Notes under the pieces: model-generated
The model's input: the letters and a program-made list of their open reading frames with translations, nothing else
Database searches by the model: none
What the model was told of the DNA's origin: nothing
Position numbers and translations under genes: made by a program
From: G963667915 sp965197385
GTDB lineage: Bacteria > Acidobacteriota > Vicinamibacteria > Vicinamibacterales > UBA823
Assembly (NCBI GenBank): GCA_965197385.1
Contig: CBDANA010000008.1
Coordinates: forward strand, 744,001-808,000
Reading direction: 5' to 3'
DNA length: 64,000 bases
In this document: positions 6,658 to 15,927 of the stretch, one piece after another
Layout of the letters: every line of letters begins with the position of its first letter
How positions within the stretch are numbered: position 1 is the first letter of the stretch

Positions 6658-9621
6658 TCAAAACGCCTGCCCGATGCTCACGTGCAAGGCCGTCAAGCCC
6701 TCCGGAGTTCCGCCACCAAAGTCACGCCGATCAAGCTTGAATCCGAGGTCCACCCGGATCGGCCCGATGGGCGATCGGTAGCGCACCCCGAAGCCGGCGG
6801 CGCCGCGCAAGCGGCCGAGCCCCATGGCGCCGACCGTCCTGAACACGTTGCCGAGGTCGAGGAACGCGACGGCACCCACACCGCCCCAAATCGGCAGGCG
6901 GAGCTCGTTGTTGATGACGATCAGGCCGTTGCCGCCCCGGGGAAACCCGTCCTGGTTGATCGTCGATTCATCGCCCAACCGGTCGAGGGCAAAGCCGCGG
7001 ACCGTCGTGGAGCCGCCGGCGAAGAACCGCTCGCTCGCCGGCAGATCCTGCACGATCGCCTCCACCGGCTGGCCGTCGGGGTTCAGAATCGGATTCCCGT
7101 CGTCGTCGGTCACCACGACCGCCCGGGGAAAACCGGTGGCCAACCCGACGCGCAGGCCCGTCGCGAAGATCACGTCGGACCAACCGGGAAGACGCCGGTA
7201 GAGAAATCCCTGTATCAGCGTCCTCGCGAATCCGACCTCGGAGCCGATGGTGCGTCCCGCGATGTCGGTGTTCACGCTCATCAGCTCGCCACGGGTCGGC
7301 TCGAACGGATCATCCCGGCTGTCTCGGATGAGCGTCCCCGATACGATCGACAGGGCGACGCCGGGAAACAACCGGTCGATGAGCGGCGCGTCCTCGGGGT
7401 TGAACTGTTCGTCGAACAATCGATCCTGATTGAAGGAGTACCCGCTGCTCACGCTCAACATGGGCGCCAGCGTCCGACGCCACTCGGCACGCACGCCGCG
7501 CTGCGCGAGATTGAAGCTCGACCGGATCGACTGATCGATGAACGCCGACACGATCAACTCGGCCGCCGAGCCGAACACGCGCGGCTCTTGGAAGGTCAGC
7601 AGCGCCCGGTACTCGTTGAAGCCGAACCCGTCCGCATCCTGCTCGGCGTTCTTCGGCCGAAGGCTGACCCGCGTGAACAGGTTGATCGAGCGGTTCTTGC
7701 CCCACAAGTTTCGGCGCCCGACCTCGAAGAACCCGCGCGGCGCGACTTCGATCCGCTCGACTGCGCTGCCGTCCCCGCCGTTCCCGCGCCGCAACCTAGT
7801 GCCTACCTCGAACCCGCCGCCGTAGCCGAGTGTGGTCGCCGGCGCCTCCTCCACCGCCACGAGCACATCGCGACGGGTTTCGCTGCCGTGACTGATCTCG
7901 GTGAGACGAATCCGCCGGAACAGCCCCAACGCGCCCAGACGGCGCTGGCTCTCGGCGAGGCGGTCCGGGCTGAGCGGCTGGCCGGACACCAGCGTCACTT
8001 CGCGACGGATCGTGGCGGTGCTGACGTGGAACTGCCCGGTGATCAGCACGTGACCGACGAGAATTTGCGGACCGGCTTCCACAACGTAGATGAGGTCGGC
8101 CCGGCGGGTCTCGGGGTCGAAGGTGGCGTCGACGCGGACGCCCGCGGTCTCGTAGCCCAGACTGAGCAGTTGCTGCAGGATCGCGTCGCGGTCGGCCAGT
8201 GCGATGGCGCGTACGTAGGCGTCGCCGGCCCGCGCCGCGATCGTCGCCTCGAGCTCGGCAGCCACCGAGTCGGGCGCGCCTTCTATGGTGATCGAGCCGA
8301 TGAGCATACGAGGTCCCTCGGTCACCGTGAGACGGAGACGCACGGCCGGACCGGAGCCGGACGGACCGGGTTCCTCGACGGCCTGCGTCGCCACGCGCGC
8401 GTTCGAATACCCAGCTTCCCAGTAGGCGTTGACCATGGCGGCGACACCCGCGGCGAACGTCGCCTCCACGAACGGGTCGCCGCGCGCGACCCCGAGCCGG
8501 TCCTCGAGCACCGCGCGCGGGAGCGCCGCGTCGCCTTCGATCTCGATGCTGCCGATCCGCACGCGCGGCCCGCGTTCGACGTGGTAGACGATCCGGAGCT
8601 CTTGGTCGTCGGTGACGCGTGTGTAGGCTGCCAGTGCCCGACGGAAGCCGAGCTGCCGCAGGTAATCCACGAGCCGACGGCTGGAGTCCTCGAGCAGATC
8701 CTCGTCGACCGAGCCCTCGCGGGCGACCGGCACGAGGGTCTCGCGAATCTCCGCCGGGAGCGCGTCGCCCTCGAACTCGAGCGACACCCGGGGTCCCGGG
8801 TCCACCCGCAGGGTCAGATCGATCTGCCGCCCGGAGGGCCGAACCGCGACGGCGTGGCCGACCACCGCTTCGAAGTACCCCTCCTCCCGGAGACTGTCGG
8901 CGTAGTCGGCCAACCGCTGTTCGAGCGGTTCACGCGCGTAGTACCCGCCGATCCGGAGGTCAACCCAGCGGAAGACCTCGGGCTCAGGCTGGAGCACCCG
9001 GCCGTCGATGGTGAGGGTCGCGAGGCGAGCGCGATCACCGGCGGTGACCTCGATGTCCAGTGTCGTCAGGCCACCGCCTCGGTCGATCGGTGAGATCGTG
9101 ATGCGCACGTTCGGGTAGCCCTGGTCGCCATAGAGCCCGCGCAGCAGCTCGGCGACGTCGCCCGTCTGATCGAGTTGGGGCCGGGCACCATAGCGTTCGG
9201 CGATCGCATCACGCAGGCGGCCTCGAGACAGCCCCAGGTCGCCGCGGAACTCGATCCGATCGACGACTCGCACCGGCGCCAGCTCGTAGCGCAGCGCCAC
9301 GCCTGCCTCCCGCGGACTCGCATCCACGCGGATGTCGCTGAACCGATCCAGGCTGAAAAGATGCCAGATACTGTCGCGGACGTCGGCCATCGACAACAGC
9401 GCGCCGACGCGCGTGACAATCAGCTCTTCGACCCCCGGGGGTGGCTCGGCGTCGCCGAAGTCGAAGTTCACCTCGACGATCGGGAGCCCCAGATAGTCGT
9501 CGACCGCGGCCGCCGCACCCGAGGCGCAACTGGCCCAGCCCGCAAGAACGAGGACAGCCAGGCGCCCCGCAGCCCATGGCGAATGGGCCGCGGTACCTGG
9601 CGAGCGATCGAACAGGATCAT
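6658..9621 (-). CDS. Omp85/BamA-family outer-membrane insertase with seven POTRA domains
   Basis: A 987-residue outer-membrane protein of the Omp85 superfamily. After a signal peptide (about residues 1-39) I count seven POTRA-like repeats, at about 46-118, 119-198, 199-278, 279-353, 354-438, 439-519 and 520-595, followed by a barrel of about 390 residues. The barrel carries the superfamily VRGF motif (in STTVRGFALDRLGDE) and ends in a C-terminal Phe (SIGQAF), the usual barrel signal. BamA usually has five POTRA domains and TamA three. The gene starts one base after the tamB stop, so it may be the TamA partner of that TamB or the general BamA of this organism. I leave the symbol blank for that reason. 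Confidence 0.88.
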   Translation of the reverse strand: MILFDRSPGTAAHSPWAAGRLAVLVLAGWASCASGAAAAVDDYLGLPIVEVNFDFGDAEPPPGVEELIVTRVGALLSMADVRDSIWHLFSLDRFSDIRVDASPREAGVALRYELAPVRVVDRIEFRGDLGLSRGRLRDAIAERYGARPQLDQTGDVAELLRGLYGDQGYPNVRITISPIDRGGGLTTLDIEVTAGDRARLATLTIDGRVLQPEPEVFRWVDLRIGGYYAREPLEQRLADYADSLREEGYFEAVVGHAVAVRPSGRQIDLTLRVDPGPRVSLEFEGDALPAEIRETLVPVAREGSVDEDLLEDSSRRLVDYLRQLGFRRALAAYTRVTDDQELRIVYHVERGPRVRIGSIEIEGDAALPRAVLEDRLGVARGDPFVEATFAAGVAAMVNAYWEAGYSNARVATQAVEEPGPSGSGPAVRLRLTVTEGPRMLIGSITIEGAPDSVAAELEATIAARAGDAYVRAIALADRDAILQQLLSLGYETAGVRVDATFDPETRRADLIYVVEAGPQILVGHVLITGQFHVSTATIRREVTLVSGQPLSPDRLAESQRRLGALGLFRRIRLTEISHGSETRRDVLVAVEEAPATTLGYGGGFEVGTRLRRGNGGDGSAVERIEVAPRGFFEVGRRNLWGKNRSINLFTRVSLRPKNAEQDADGFGFNEYRALLTFQEPRVFGSAAELIVSAFIDQSIRSSFNLAQRGVRAEWRRTLAPMLSVSSGYSFNQDRLFDEQFNPEDAPLIDRLFPGVALSIVSGTLIRDSRDDPFEPTRGELMSVNTDIAGRTIGSEVGFARTLIQGFLYRRLPGWSDVIFATGLRVGLATGFPRAVVVTDDDGNPILNPDGQPVEAIVQDLPASERFFAGGSTTVRGFALDRLGDESTINQDGFPRGGNGLIVINNELRLPIWGGVGAVAFLDLGNVFRTVGAMGLGRLRGAAGFGVRYRSPIGPIRVDLGFKLDRRDFGGGTPEGLTALHVSIGQAF

Positions 9622-12600
9622 CTAAAAGGTGTGCCGCACGCGGAAGTCGATCGCGTAGGTGCGATCCTCGTTTTGCGAGAGGACCCACGAGACGCGATCA
9701 CTCTGATCGTACTCGAGCAGGATGAGTAAGTCCTGCTGGGTCCCGGTCAAGGCCCGTGACAGCGTCAGGTAGGCCCGACCCGATACGCGCTTGCCGATCG
9801 TCAACCGCGCGGTCGCCGACAGCTCGGCCGTCTCGCGCGATGTCGAGTCACTCAGCGACGGGGTAATCTGGAACGTGTCGACGCCTAGGGACTCCTGGAC
9901 GACCTGCCCGACGCCCGACGCGATCGGGCTCGTCAGCAACTGCGCCGCACGGGCCTGGAGGAGCTGCTGCTCGGTCTCGTCGGCCGTCCGAATGGCCCGC
10001 AACTCGCCTTCAGCCGGATCGCGGACGTCGCCGAACAGCAGCGAGAGGATGTCGATCGCCGGCAGCGGCGGATCGGAGCTCAGGTCCGGCACGAACTGCT
10101 CGGCCGTGCCGGCCGCGTGGAAGATCACGCGGTAGATCTGACCGGGGACCCGTACACTGGTCTCGGCCTCGACGTCGAAGAATGGATTGATCTGCACCGG
10201 GTCGGTGAAATCGATGCTGCCGCGGGTCACGACGTATCGATTCCCCTCGAAGAACAATTCGCCACGGTCGATTTCGACGTGACCGAACAGCTGCGGCTGC
10301 TCGACCGTGCCCTGCACCGTCAGCTCGGCGCTCGCGACCACGCGCGTGTTTCTGTCCTCGATCCGCAGCGTGCCCGGCGCGTTGATCCGCACGTCGTACC
10401 GCATCGGGAACACCGGCTCGGCGTCACTTCCCAGATCGCGTGTGTCGGCCTCAGCGCCGAAACTCAGAAATCCCGTGTCGGCCTCGAACGGCTGGATCCA
10501 GGTTGCGTCGGTCACCTCCACGGTTCCGGCGAGGACCGGATCGTCGAACGGCCCCCGCAGCGACAGATCGGTGTCGATAACCGAGCGGAACCCTTCCGGA
10601 TAGCGCAACTGCAGCTCCTGACCGGTGAGGGTCACGTTCATTTCACCGGGCCGGTACCCGTCGAGGCCGATCCGGCCACCGAATCGCACCGGCCCGCCGC
10701 CGAGCGACGCCGAGAGGTCATCGAGATGAATGCCGTCGGCATCGAAGAAAATGCGGCCGTTGACCGACTCGAGCGCGTGGGGCAGCGAGAAATGCCGGAT
10801 CCGGCCGTCGGTCACCGCCGCAAACCCCGTGAGGACCGGCGCCTCGATCGACCCGCGGACCTCGGCCACGAGCTCTGCGTTGCCCGAGCTTCGGATGTCG
10901 CCGATGAACCCTTGGAGAATCCCCAGGTTGGCGTCGCCGGTCACCCGCCCATCCACCTCGTTCATCCGGAGGCGGATTTCGCCGGTGAGATCGAGCGCCG
11001 TGCCGTCACCCACCAGCTGCATGCGCTCGACGCGGACGACCTCCTGATCCAGCGCCATCCGGATCAGTCCTTCGTTCCGCACCTCGTAGTCGAACAGCGT
11101 CAGGTGGAGCTGCTCGACGGTCGCGTCGACCAGCAGATGCTCCAGGTTGCCGAGCTCGCCGACAACGCGGAACGCGCCGCTGGCCACCGCCGTGGTGACC
11201 GGCTGGAGGCGCGGCTCGAAGATACGGACGTAAGGATCGAGCGACGTGTCCGTGAACCGGACCGTCAGCTCGGCGTCGGCGGCGGGCGTCAGCGCCACCC
11301 GGCCGACCGCCGACACCGCCAGACGCGGAGACGCCGCCTCGATCTCCAACGTCGCTTCCCCGTTCCGCACAAGGATGCGGCCCGTGACCTGCCCCACCGG
11401 CTCGTCGCTGATGAACAGATCGTCGATCCGTCCGCGCACGTCGTACTGCGGCGCCTCGAACTCGCCGACGCCGGACGCGGTGAACTCCAGCGTGCCAGAC
11501 AGCGGCGCGCGCGGGTTCTGCACGGTCGTCAGGTCCGTTATCGGAATCCGGCGGCCGTCGGCGCTGAACGTGTAGATCCCGTCCCACTCGACGAACGCGG
11601 CGCCCGTGATGAGCCCGCCGCCCTTCACCAGCTCGACACCGTCGAGCCGGACACCGCCGCCTTCGAACCGCAGGCCCGCTGACCCAGAGGCGATCGGCTC
11701 GCCGTAGGCCGTCGCTTCACGCACCGACATCCGGCCAAAGCCAACCGGCGCGGTGTACGGGCCTTGCAAGTGAAACTCTCCCGACAGGCGTCCGTCGACC
11801 CGATAGGACTCCTGACCGAAGGCCTTCAGGAGGTCGATGACGCGCCGGTCGGTCACCTGGAATGTCGCGCTCATGTCCTCGCCGCCGTCGGCCTGCGGGT
11901 AGGTGAAGGCGAAGCGGCCGTCGAGCCGGATTTCCGAATCACCGTCCTGGACGAGCCCGTCGGCGACGTCGACATAGCCGTCCTCGACGGCGACGTGGCC
12001 GACCCAGCGTCCCCACCGCACGTCCCAGAGCCGCAGGTCCTCCGCCATGAACGTGCCTTCGACCCGCGGATTCGAAAACGGCCCGCGCATGATGCCGTCG
12101 AACGTGCCGACACCACCGATGGTGACGGCGCGCGTGGGTCGCCCGAACGCGGTGAGCAGGCCGGCGAGCATCCGATCGCTCTCCTGCCAGTCGCTGCTCG
12201 AGACGTGGAACGGGATCTCCGACTCGCCGCCGTAACGCGTGCGCCCCTCGAAGGCGATGCGCGTGTGCGGGGTCGCGACCCAGCTGCCGGCGGCAATGTC
12301 GAGCCACTCCGACCCCAGCCGGTAGTCCACGGAGCCGCCGACCAGAAACCGCGTGTAGCCGGCAGCCGCGCTCGGCGCGGGCCGCGGGCCGCGGGCCGCG
12401 ACGAACTGGCCGAGCGCCCCCGCCTGCAGCCGCACGTTCCCGGGCGGTGCGGCCTCGAGGTGTCCCTCGCCGAGGCGATCCCGGAAGCGGCCGCGTGGCC
12501 ACGACACGCGGTTCCAGCCCGCGCCGCGCCCGTCTAGGCGAACGCCCTCCAGTTCGAGGAAATCGGTGAGCGCCGCCAGATCGACGTCCTCGTAGCACGC

Positions 12601-13734
12601 GTCGAAGCGCGCCATGTTGCCATCCGGCAGGTCCGGTGACGTCAGCGCGTACTCGAACTGCAGGGCCCCGCCGTGAAGCGCCGCGGCGGCGTCAAACACG
12701 TCGAGCCCGTCAGGACGCCAGTGCACCGACCCGGAGAGCGCCTGGAACGGATGATCGTTGATCGTCGTCAAGCCGCTCTGAAATCCTCCCCGCAGATCGT
12801 AGCCGCCCTTGAAGACGTGGTAGACCCCCTCGAACTGGCTGGCACCGCCGACCGTGAAGTCGTCCCCGGCGAAGAAGATGTCCCGCAGCACGGGAAGGTC
12901 CAGATCCGACCGGACATCGTACTGTTGCTCCGGCCAATTGCCGAAATCCACGGCGCCGATCAGGTGTGAATCGGCGCCGTCAGTCTGCAGGTCCAACCGG
13001 TCGAACACGACGTGGCGGCCCTCGATTCTGAAGTCGGCCTGCATACTGGCCGTCATCGGTTCGAACGACTTGACCTGGACCGTGCTGTCCGAGAATGTGG
13101 CGTGCCCGCGATAGTCGAGAATCTTCGTGACGGTGACGTCGAGGTTCCGTGTGACGATGCTCCACGGCGATCCGTGGTCTTCGTAGGTGACCGTCCCTCG
13201 ATACGCCCGCACGTAACTGAGCGTGGTCACGAACCGGCGTCGGTCCTCGCGCCCGACCGTCTCGGCGGAATCGGCCTCCGACGAATCGCCGTCCAGGTCG
13301 GGAAAGGTATGCCGTCCACCGGCGAACGTCTCGAGGACCATGTCCCAGTCGGTCATCTCGATTGAATCGAACAGCACTTCACGGCGAAACAGCGATGACC
13401 ATGGCATGGACATGACGATCCGGTCCGCGCGCAGGAACGGACGATCGGCGGGCGTCGGCCCCTCGATGACGAGATCCTCGATCAGAAACCGGCCGAGAAA
13501 GAGATAGACGGACAGCTTGCCGATGTGCATCGGCCGGCCGACCGCCGCGGACCCGCTCCGCTCCGCCTGGGCCCGCAACGCCGGGCCCAGATCTACGGTT
13601 GCCGTCGTCACGATGAACGCGGCCACCGCGGCGACGAGCAGCGCGAGGGTCAGCCGCGCGTAGTTCCACCGTCCGCGCGCCGGCGCGCCGGAAGCGTTCG
13701 CCTCGACCGGAAGGTCTCTCGTCGTGTCGGTCAT
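9622..13734 (-). CDS. tamB: TamB-like translocation/assembly or lipid-transport protein (AsmA-like clan)
   Basis: A 1370-residue envelope-spanning protein with one N-terminal membrane anchor (about residues 26-47) and a very long beta-rich periplasmic region of the kind that forms the hydrophobic groove of AsmA/TamB proteins. The last 350 residues match the TamB C-terminal domain (DUF490), including the LRIEDRNTRVVASAELTVQG-type repeats and an ending FRVRHTF. The family takes part in outer-membrane protein assembly with TamA and in phospholipid transport to the outer membrane. Its stop directly abuts the start of the Omp85 gene, so the two are translationally linked. A carboxylase gene cluster follows upstream on the same strand after 32 bp. 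Confidence 0.85.
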   Translation of the reverse strand: MTDTTRDLPVEANASGAPARGRWNYARLTLALLVAAVAAFIVTTATVDLGPALRAQAERSGSAAVGRPMHIGKLSVYLFLGRFLIEDLVIEGPTPADRPFLRADRIVMSMPWSSLFRREVLFDSIEMTDWDMVLETFAGGRHTFPDLDGDSSEADSAETVGREDRRRFVTTLSYVRAYRGTVTYEDHGSPWSIVTRNLDVTVTKILDYRGHATFSDSTVQVKSFEPMTASMQADFRIEGRHVVFDRLDLQTDGADSHLIGAVDFGNWPEQQYDVRSDLDLPVLRDIFFAGDDFTVGGASQFEGVYHVFKGGYDLRGGFQSGLTTINDHPFQALSGSVHWRPDGLDVFDAAAALHGGALQFEYALTSPDLPDGNMARFDACYEDVDLAALTDFLELEGVRLDGRGAGWNRVSWPRGRFRDRLGEGHLEAAPPGNVRLQAGALGQFVAARGPRPAPSAAAGYTRFLVGGSVDYRLGSEWLDIAAGSWVATPHTRIAFEGRTRYGGESEIPFHVSSSDWQESDRMLAGLLTAFGRPTRAVTIGGVGTFDGIMRGPFSNPRVEGTFMAEDLRLWDVRWGRWVGHVAVEDGYVDVADGLVQDGDSEIRLDGRFAFTYPQADGGEDMSATFQVTDRRVIDLLKAFGQESYRVDGRLSGEFHLQGPYTAPVGFGRMSVREATAYGEPIASGSAGLRFEGGGVRLDGVELVKGGGLITGAAFVEWDGIYTFSADGRRIPITDLTTVQNPRAPLSGTLEFTASGVGEFEAPQYDVRGRIDDLFISDEPVGQVTGRILVRNGEATLEIEAASPRLAVSAVGRVALTPAADAELTVRFTDTSLDPYVRIFEPRLQPVTTAVASGAFRVVGELGNLEHLLVDATVEQLHLTLFDYEVRNEGLIRMALDQEVVRVERMQLVGDGTALDLTGEIRLRMNEVDGRVTGDANLGILQGFIGDIRSSGNAELVAEVRGSIEAPVLTGFAAVTDGRIRHFSLPHALESVNGRIFFDADGIHLDDLSASLGGGPVRFGGRIGLDGYRPGEMNVTLTGQELQLRYPEGFRSVIDTDLSLRGPFDDPVLAGTVEVTDATWIQPFEADTGFLSFGAEADTRDLGSDAEPVFPMRYDVRINAPGTLRIEDRNTRVVASAELTVQGTVEQPQLFGHVEIDRGELFFEGNRYVVTRGSIDFTDPVQINPFFDVEAETSVRVPGQIYRVIFHAAGTAEQFVPDLSSDPPLPAIDILSLLFGDVRDPAEGELRAIRTADETEQQLLQARAAQLLTSPIASGVGQVVQESLGVDTFQITPSLSDSTSRETAELSATARLTIGKRVSGRAYLTLSRALTGTQQDLLILLEYDQSDRVSWVLSQNEDRTYAIDFRVRHTF

Positions 13735-13766
13735 CGAATCTCAGCCGCCGGTCTCCTGTTCCACAC

Positions 13767-14288
13767 CTATTCCACGGCCACTAGCATCCGGCCGGCTTCG
13801 ACTGTCATGCCCTCACGAACGGCCACCTCGACGACCCGACCGGCCTTCGGCGACCCGAGCGCGTTCTCCATCTTCATCGCCTCGATGACGACCAGGTCCT
13901 GACGCTCGTCGACCTCGTCGCCCGGCGCCACGAGGACGCGGACGACCCGGCCCGGCATGGGCGCCGTGACAGCCTGCCGGCCGGCCCGCAGGCGCTCCCC
14001 CGCCGGTCCCGACCTCAGACGGCCGTCGATGACCGTCCGAAACACCCCCTCGCGCAGTTGGACGTCGTATCGCCCGCGCAGGCCGGTTTCGACGATCGTC
14101 AACGCGTGGCTCGTCCGCGCCGGCGAGCCATCGAGGCGGATGAGGGAGAGCGTCGCGCGGTCGAGCCGGCGCACATCCAGGTTGTTCCGGCATCCCTCCA
14201 CCGTGACGACGAACCGGTCAGACGCGGCACTCGCCCGTTCGATCGTCACCGTTCGTACTCGTCCACCGACCTCGATCTCCAGCCGCAT
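13767..14288 (-). CDS. Biotin carboxyl carrier protein of an acyl-CoA carboxylase
   Basis: A 173-residue carrier whose C-terminal half (about residues 105-173) is a biotinyl domain with the biotinylation motif EAMKMEN; Lys139 is the modified residue. It shuttles carboxybiotin between the biotin carboxylase and carboxyltransferase encoded next to it. The N-terminal 100 residues are not a standard AccB linker (no long Ala/Pro stretch) and resemble the BT-type domain of propionyl-CoA/3-methylcrotonyl-CoA carboxylase alpha chains. This suggests the alpha chain is here split into two proteins. It starts 12 bp after the stop of the biotin carboxylase gene. Confidence 0.85.
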   Translation of the reverse strand: MRLEIEVGGRVRTVTIERASAASDRFVVTVEGCRNNLDVRRLDRATLSLIRLDGSPARTSHALTIVETGLRGRYDVQLREGVFRTVIDGRLRSGPAGERLRAGRQAVTAPMPGRVVRVLVAPGDEVDERQDLVVIEAMKMENALGSPKAGRVVEVAVREGMTVEAGRMLVAVE

Positions 14289-14299
14289 CGCTCGTCAAC

Positions 14300-15811
14300 T
14301 CAGGCGCGCAGGCTGTCGGTGCGCGCCGCCTGCCGCCAGGCCGACACCGAGGCCGACGATGACGCGTCGCCATGTCCCACCTCGAGAAACGCATACAGCG
14401 CCGCCCCGATCACGGCCAGTTCCTCGGCCTCTGGTGACGACTCAACGAACGGACGCCCGCCGCGCGCGGCGAGCGTAGCGTCGATGAAGGTCGTGTCCAC
14501 CGGTCCGCTGGCAAACGCCTCGCTGCGAAGCAGCCACCTGAAAAACGGAATCGTCGTCTTGACGCCGTGTATCTCGTACTCGTCCACGGCCCGCCGCATC
14601 CGCGCCAAGGCCTGCGCGCGGTCTGTGCCCCAGACGACCACCTTCGAAATCAGCGGGTCGTAGAACACCGGCACCTCGCTGCCAGCCACCGCGCCGCTAT
14701 CGTCGCGCACGCCCGGTCCCGACGGCGCGCGCAGCTCGTGAATCCACCCGGGTGACGGCAGAAACGACGCATCGGGATCTTCGGCGTAGACGCGACACTC
14801 GATGGCGTGGCCGATCGGCGTCAGGGCCCGCACGGGATCGATGTCAAGCGGCGCGCCCCGCGCGATGGTGAACTGCGCTTGGACGAGGTCGATGCCGGTG
14901 ACGGCTTCCGTCACCCCGTGCTCGACCTGCAACCGTGTGTTCATCTCGAGAAAGTAGAAGGCGCCTGTCTCGTCGACGAGGAACTCGATCGTGCCGGCGT
15001 TCGTGTAGCCCACCGCGCGGGCAATCGATGCCGCCGCGTCGGCCATGGCCCGGCGGCGCTCGAGCGGCATGTCGGCGGCCGGCGCCTCCTCGACGACCTT
15101 CTGGTGGCGGCGCTGGATCGAGCACTCCCGCTCAACGAACGGCACGACGGTCCCATGCGCGTCGGCGAGCACTTGGATCTCGATGTGTCTGGTCGCCGCC
15201 AGCCGCCGCTCCAGGTAGACCGCCTGGTCGCCGAACGTCGAACCCGCCTCGGAGCGCGCGGCCGCGACCGCGGCGACCAGCGCTGACGGCTCGTGCACCA
15301 GCCGCATCCCCTTCCCGCCACCGCCGGCGACCGCTTTGACGAAGAGCGGGTAGCCGATGGCGCCCGCGCTGGCCGACAGCGCCGCGTCCGACAGGCCGGG
15401 GTCGAGCGACGCGTCGGTGCCCGGCACGACGGGAACGCCGGCCGCCCGTGCGACGGCACGCGCCGTGACCTTGCCGCCCATCAGCTCGATCGCCTCGGCC
15501 GACGGGCCGACGAAGGTCCGTCCCGCCGCTCGCACGGCCCGGGCGAACTCGGCGTTCTCCGCCAGAAACCCGTAGCCGGGATGCACGGCCCAGACGTCGG
15601 CCCGCTCGGCGACGTCGAGCAGCCGATCGATCCGAAGGTAGCTGTCACGCGGCTCACTCGGGCCGATCGGATACGCCTCGTCGGCATACGTGACGTGCGG
15701 CGCCAACCGGTCACACTCCGAGTACACGGCGACGGCGCGGAAACCGAGCTCCCGACAGGCCCGCATGATGCGGACGGCGATCTCGCCGCGATTGGCAACC
15801 AAGACCTTCAT
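14300..15811 (-). CDS. Biotin carboxylase subunit of an acyl-CoA carboxylase
   Basis: ATP-dependent carboxylation of biotin on the carrier protein. The 503-residue protein begins MKVLVANRGEIAVRIMRACR, a hallmark of the biotin carboxylase N-domain, and has the glycine-rich ATP-grasp loop GGGGKGMR and the FLEMNTRLQVEHGVTE catalytic region. The reading frame is open well upstream, but the family start is the ATG at 15811. The C-terminal extension beyond the BC domain is short. It lies between the carboxyltransferase gene (116 bp upstream) and the carrier gene, consistent with one carboxylase complex. Propionyl-CoA, acetyl-CoA and methylcrotonyl-CoA types cannot be told apart from this subunit. 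Confidence 0.93.
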   Translation of the reverse strand: MKVLVANRGEIAVRIMRACRELGFRAVAVYSECDRLAPHVTYADEAYPIGPSEPRDSYLRIDRLLDVAERADVWAVHPGYGFLAENAEFARAVRAAGRTFVGPSAEAIELMGGKVTARAVARAAGVPVVPGTDASLDPGLSDAALSASAGAIGYPLFVKAVAGGGGKGMRLVHEPSALVAAVAAARSEAGSTFGDQAVYLERRLAATRHIEIQVLADAHGTVVPFVERECSIQRRHQKVVEEAPAADMPLERRRAMADAAASIARAVGYTNAGTIEFLVDETGAFYFLEMNTRLQVEHGVTEAVTGIDLVQAQFTIARGAPLDIDPVRALTPIGHAIECRVYAEDPDASFLPSPGWIHELRAPSGPGVRDDSGAVAGSEVPVFYDPLISKVVVWGTDRAQALARMRRAVDEYEIHGVKTTIPFFRWLLRSEAFASGPVDTTFIDATLAARGGRPFVESSPEAEELAVIGAALYAFLEVGHGDASSSASVSAWRQAARTDSLRA

Positions 15812-15927
15812 GTCAACACGCGCGCTCGACGCCCGCCGGACGTCTGCTAGAAATGACCGGAGACGGCGCGATCTGCCCTCAATTCTAGCACTTGGCGGGA
15901 AGGCGCGCGGGTCCGCCGCCCCGTCAG

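Noticed and set aside
6682..9093. Very long open frame antisense to the Omp85 gene
   Set aside because: It mirrors the codon structure of the GC-rich gene, has Arg/Asp/Glu/His-rich low-complexity composition and no domain. Similar long antisense frames occur opposite tamB, topA and ftsZ.
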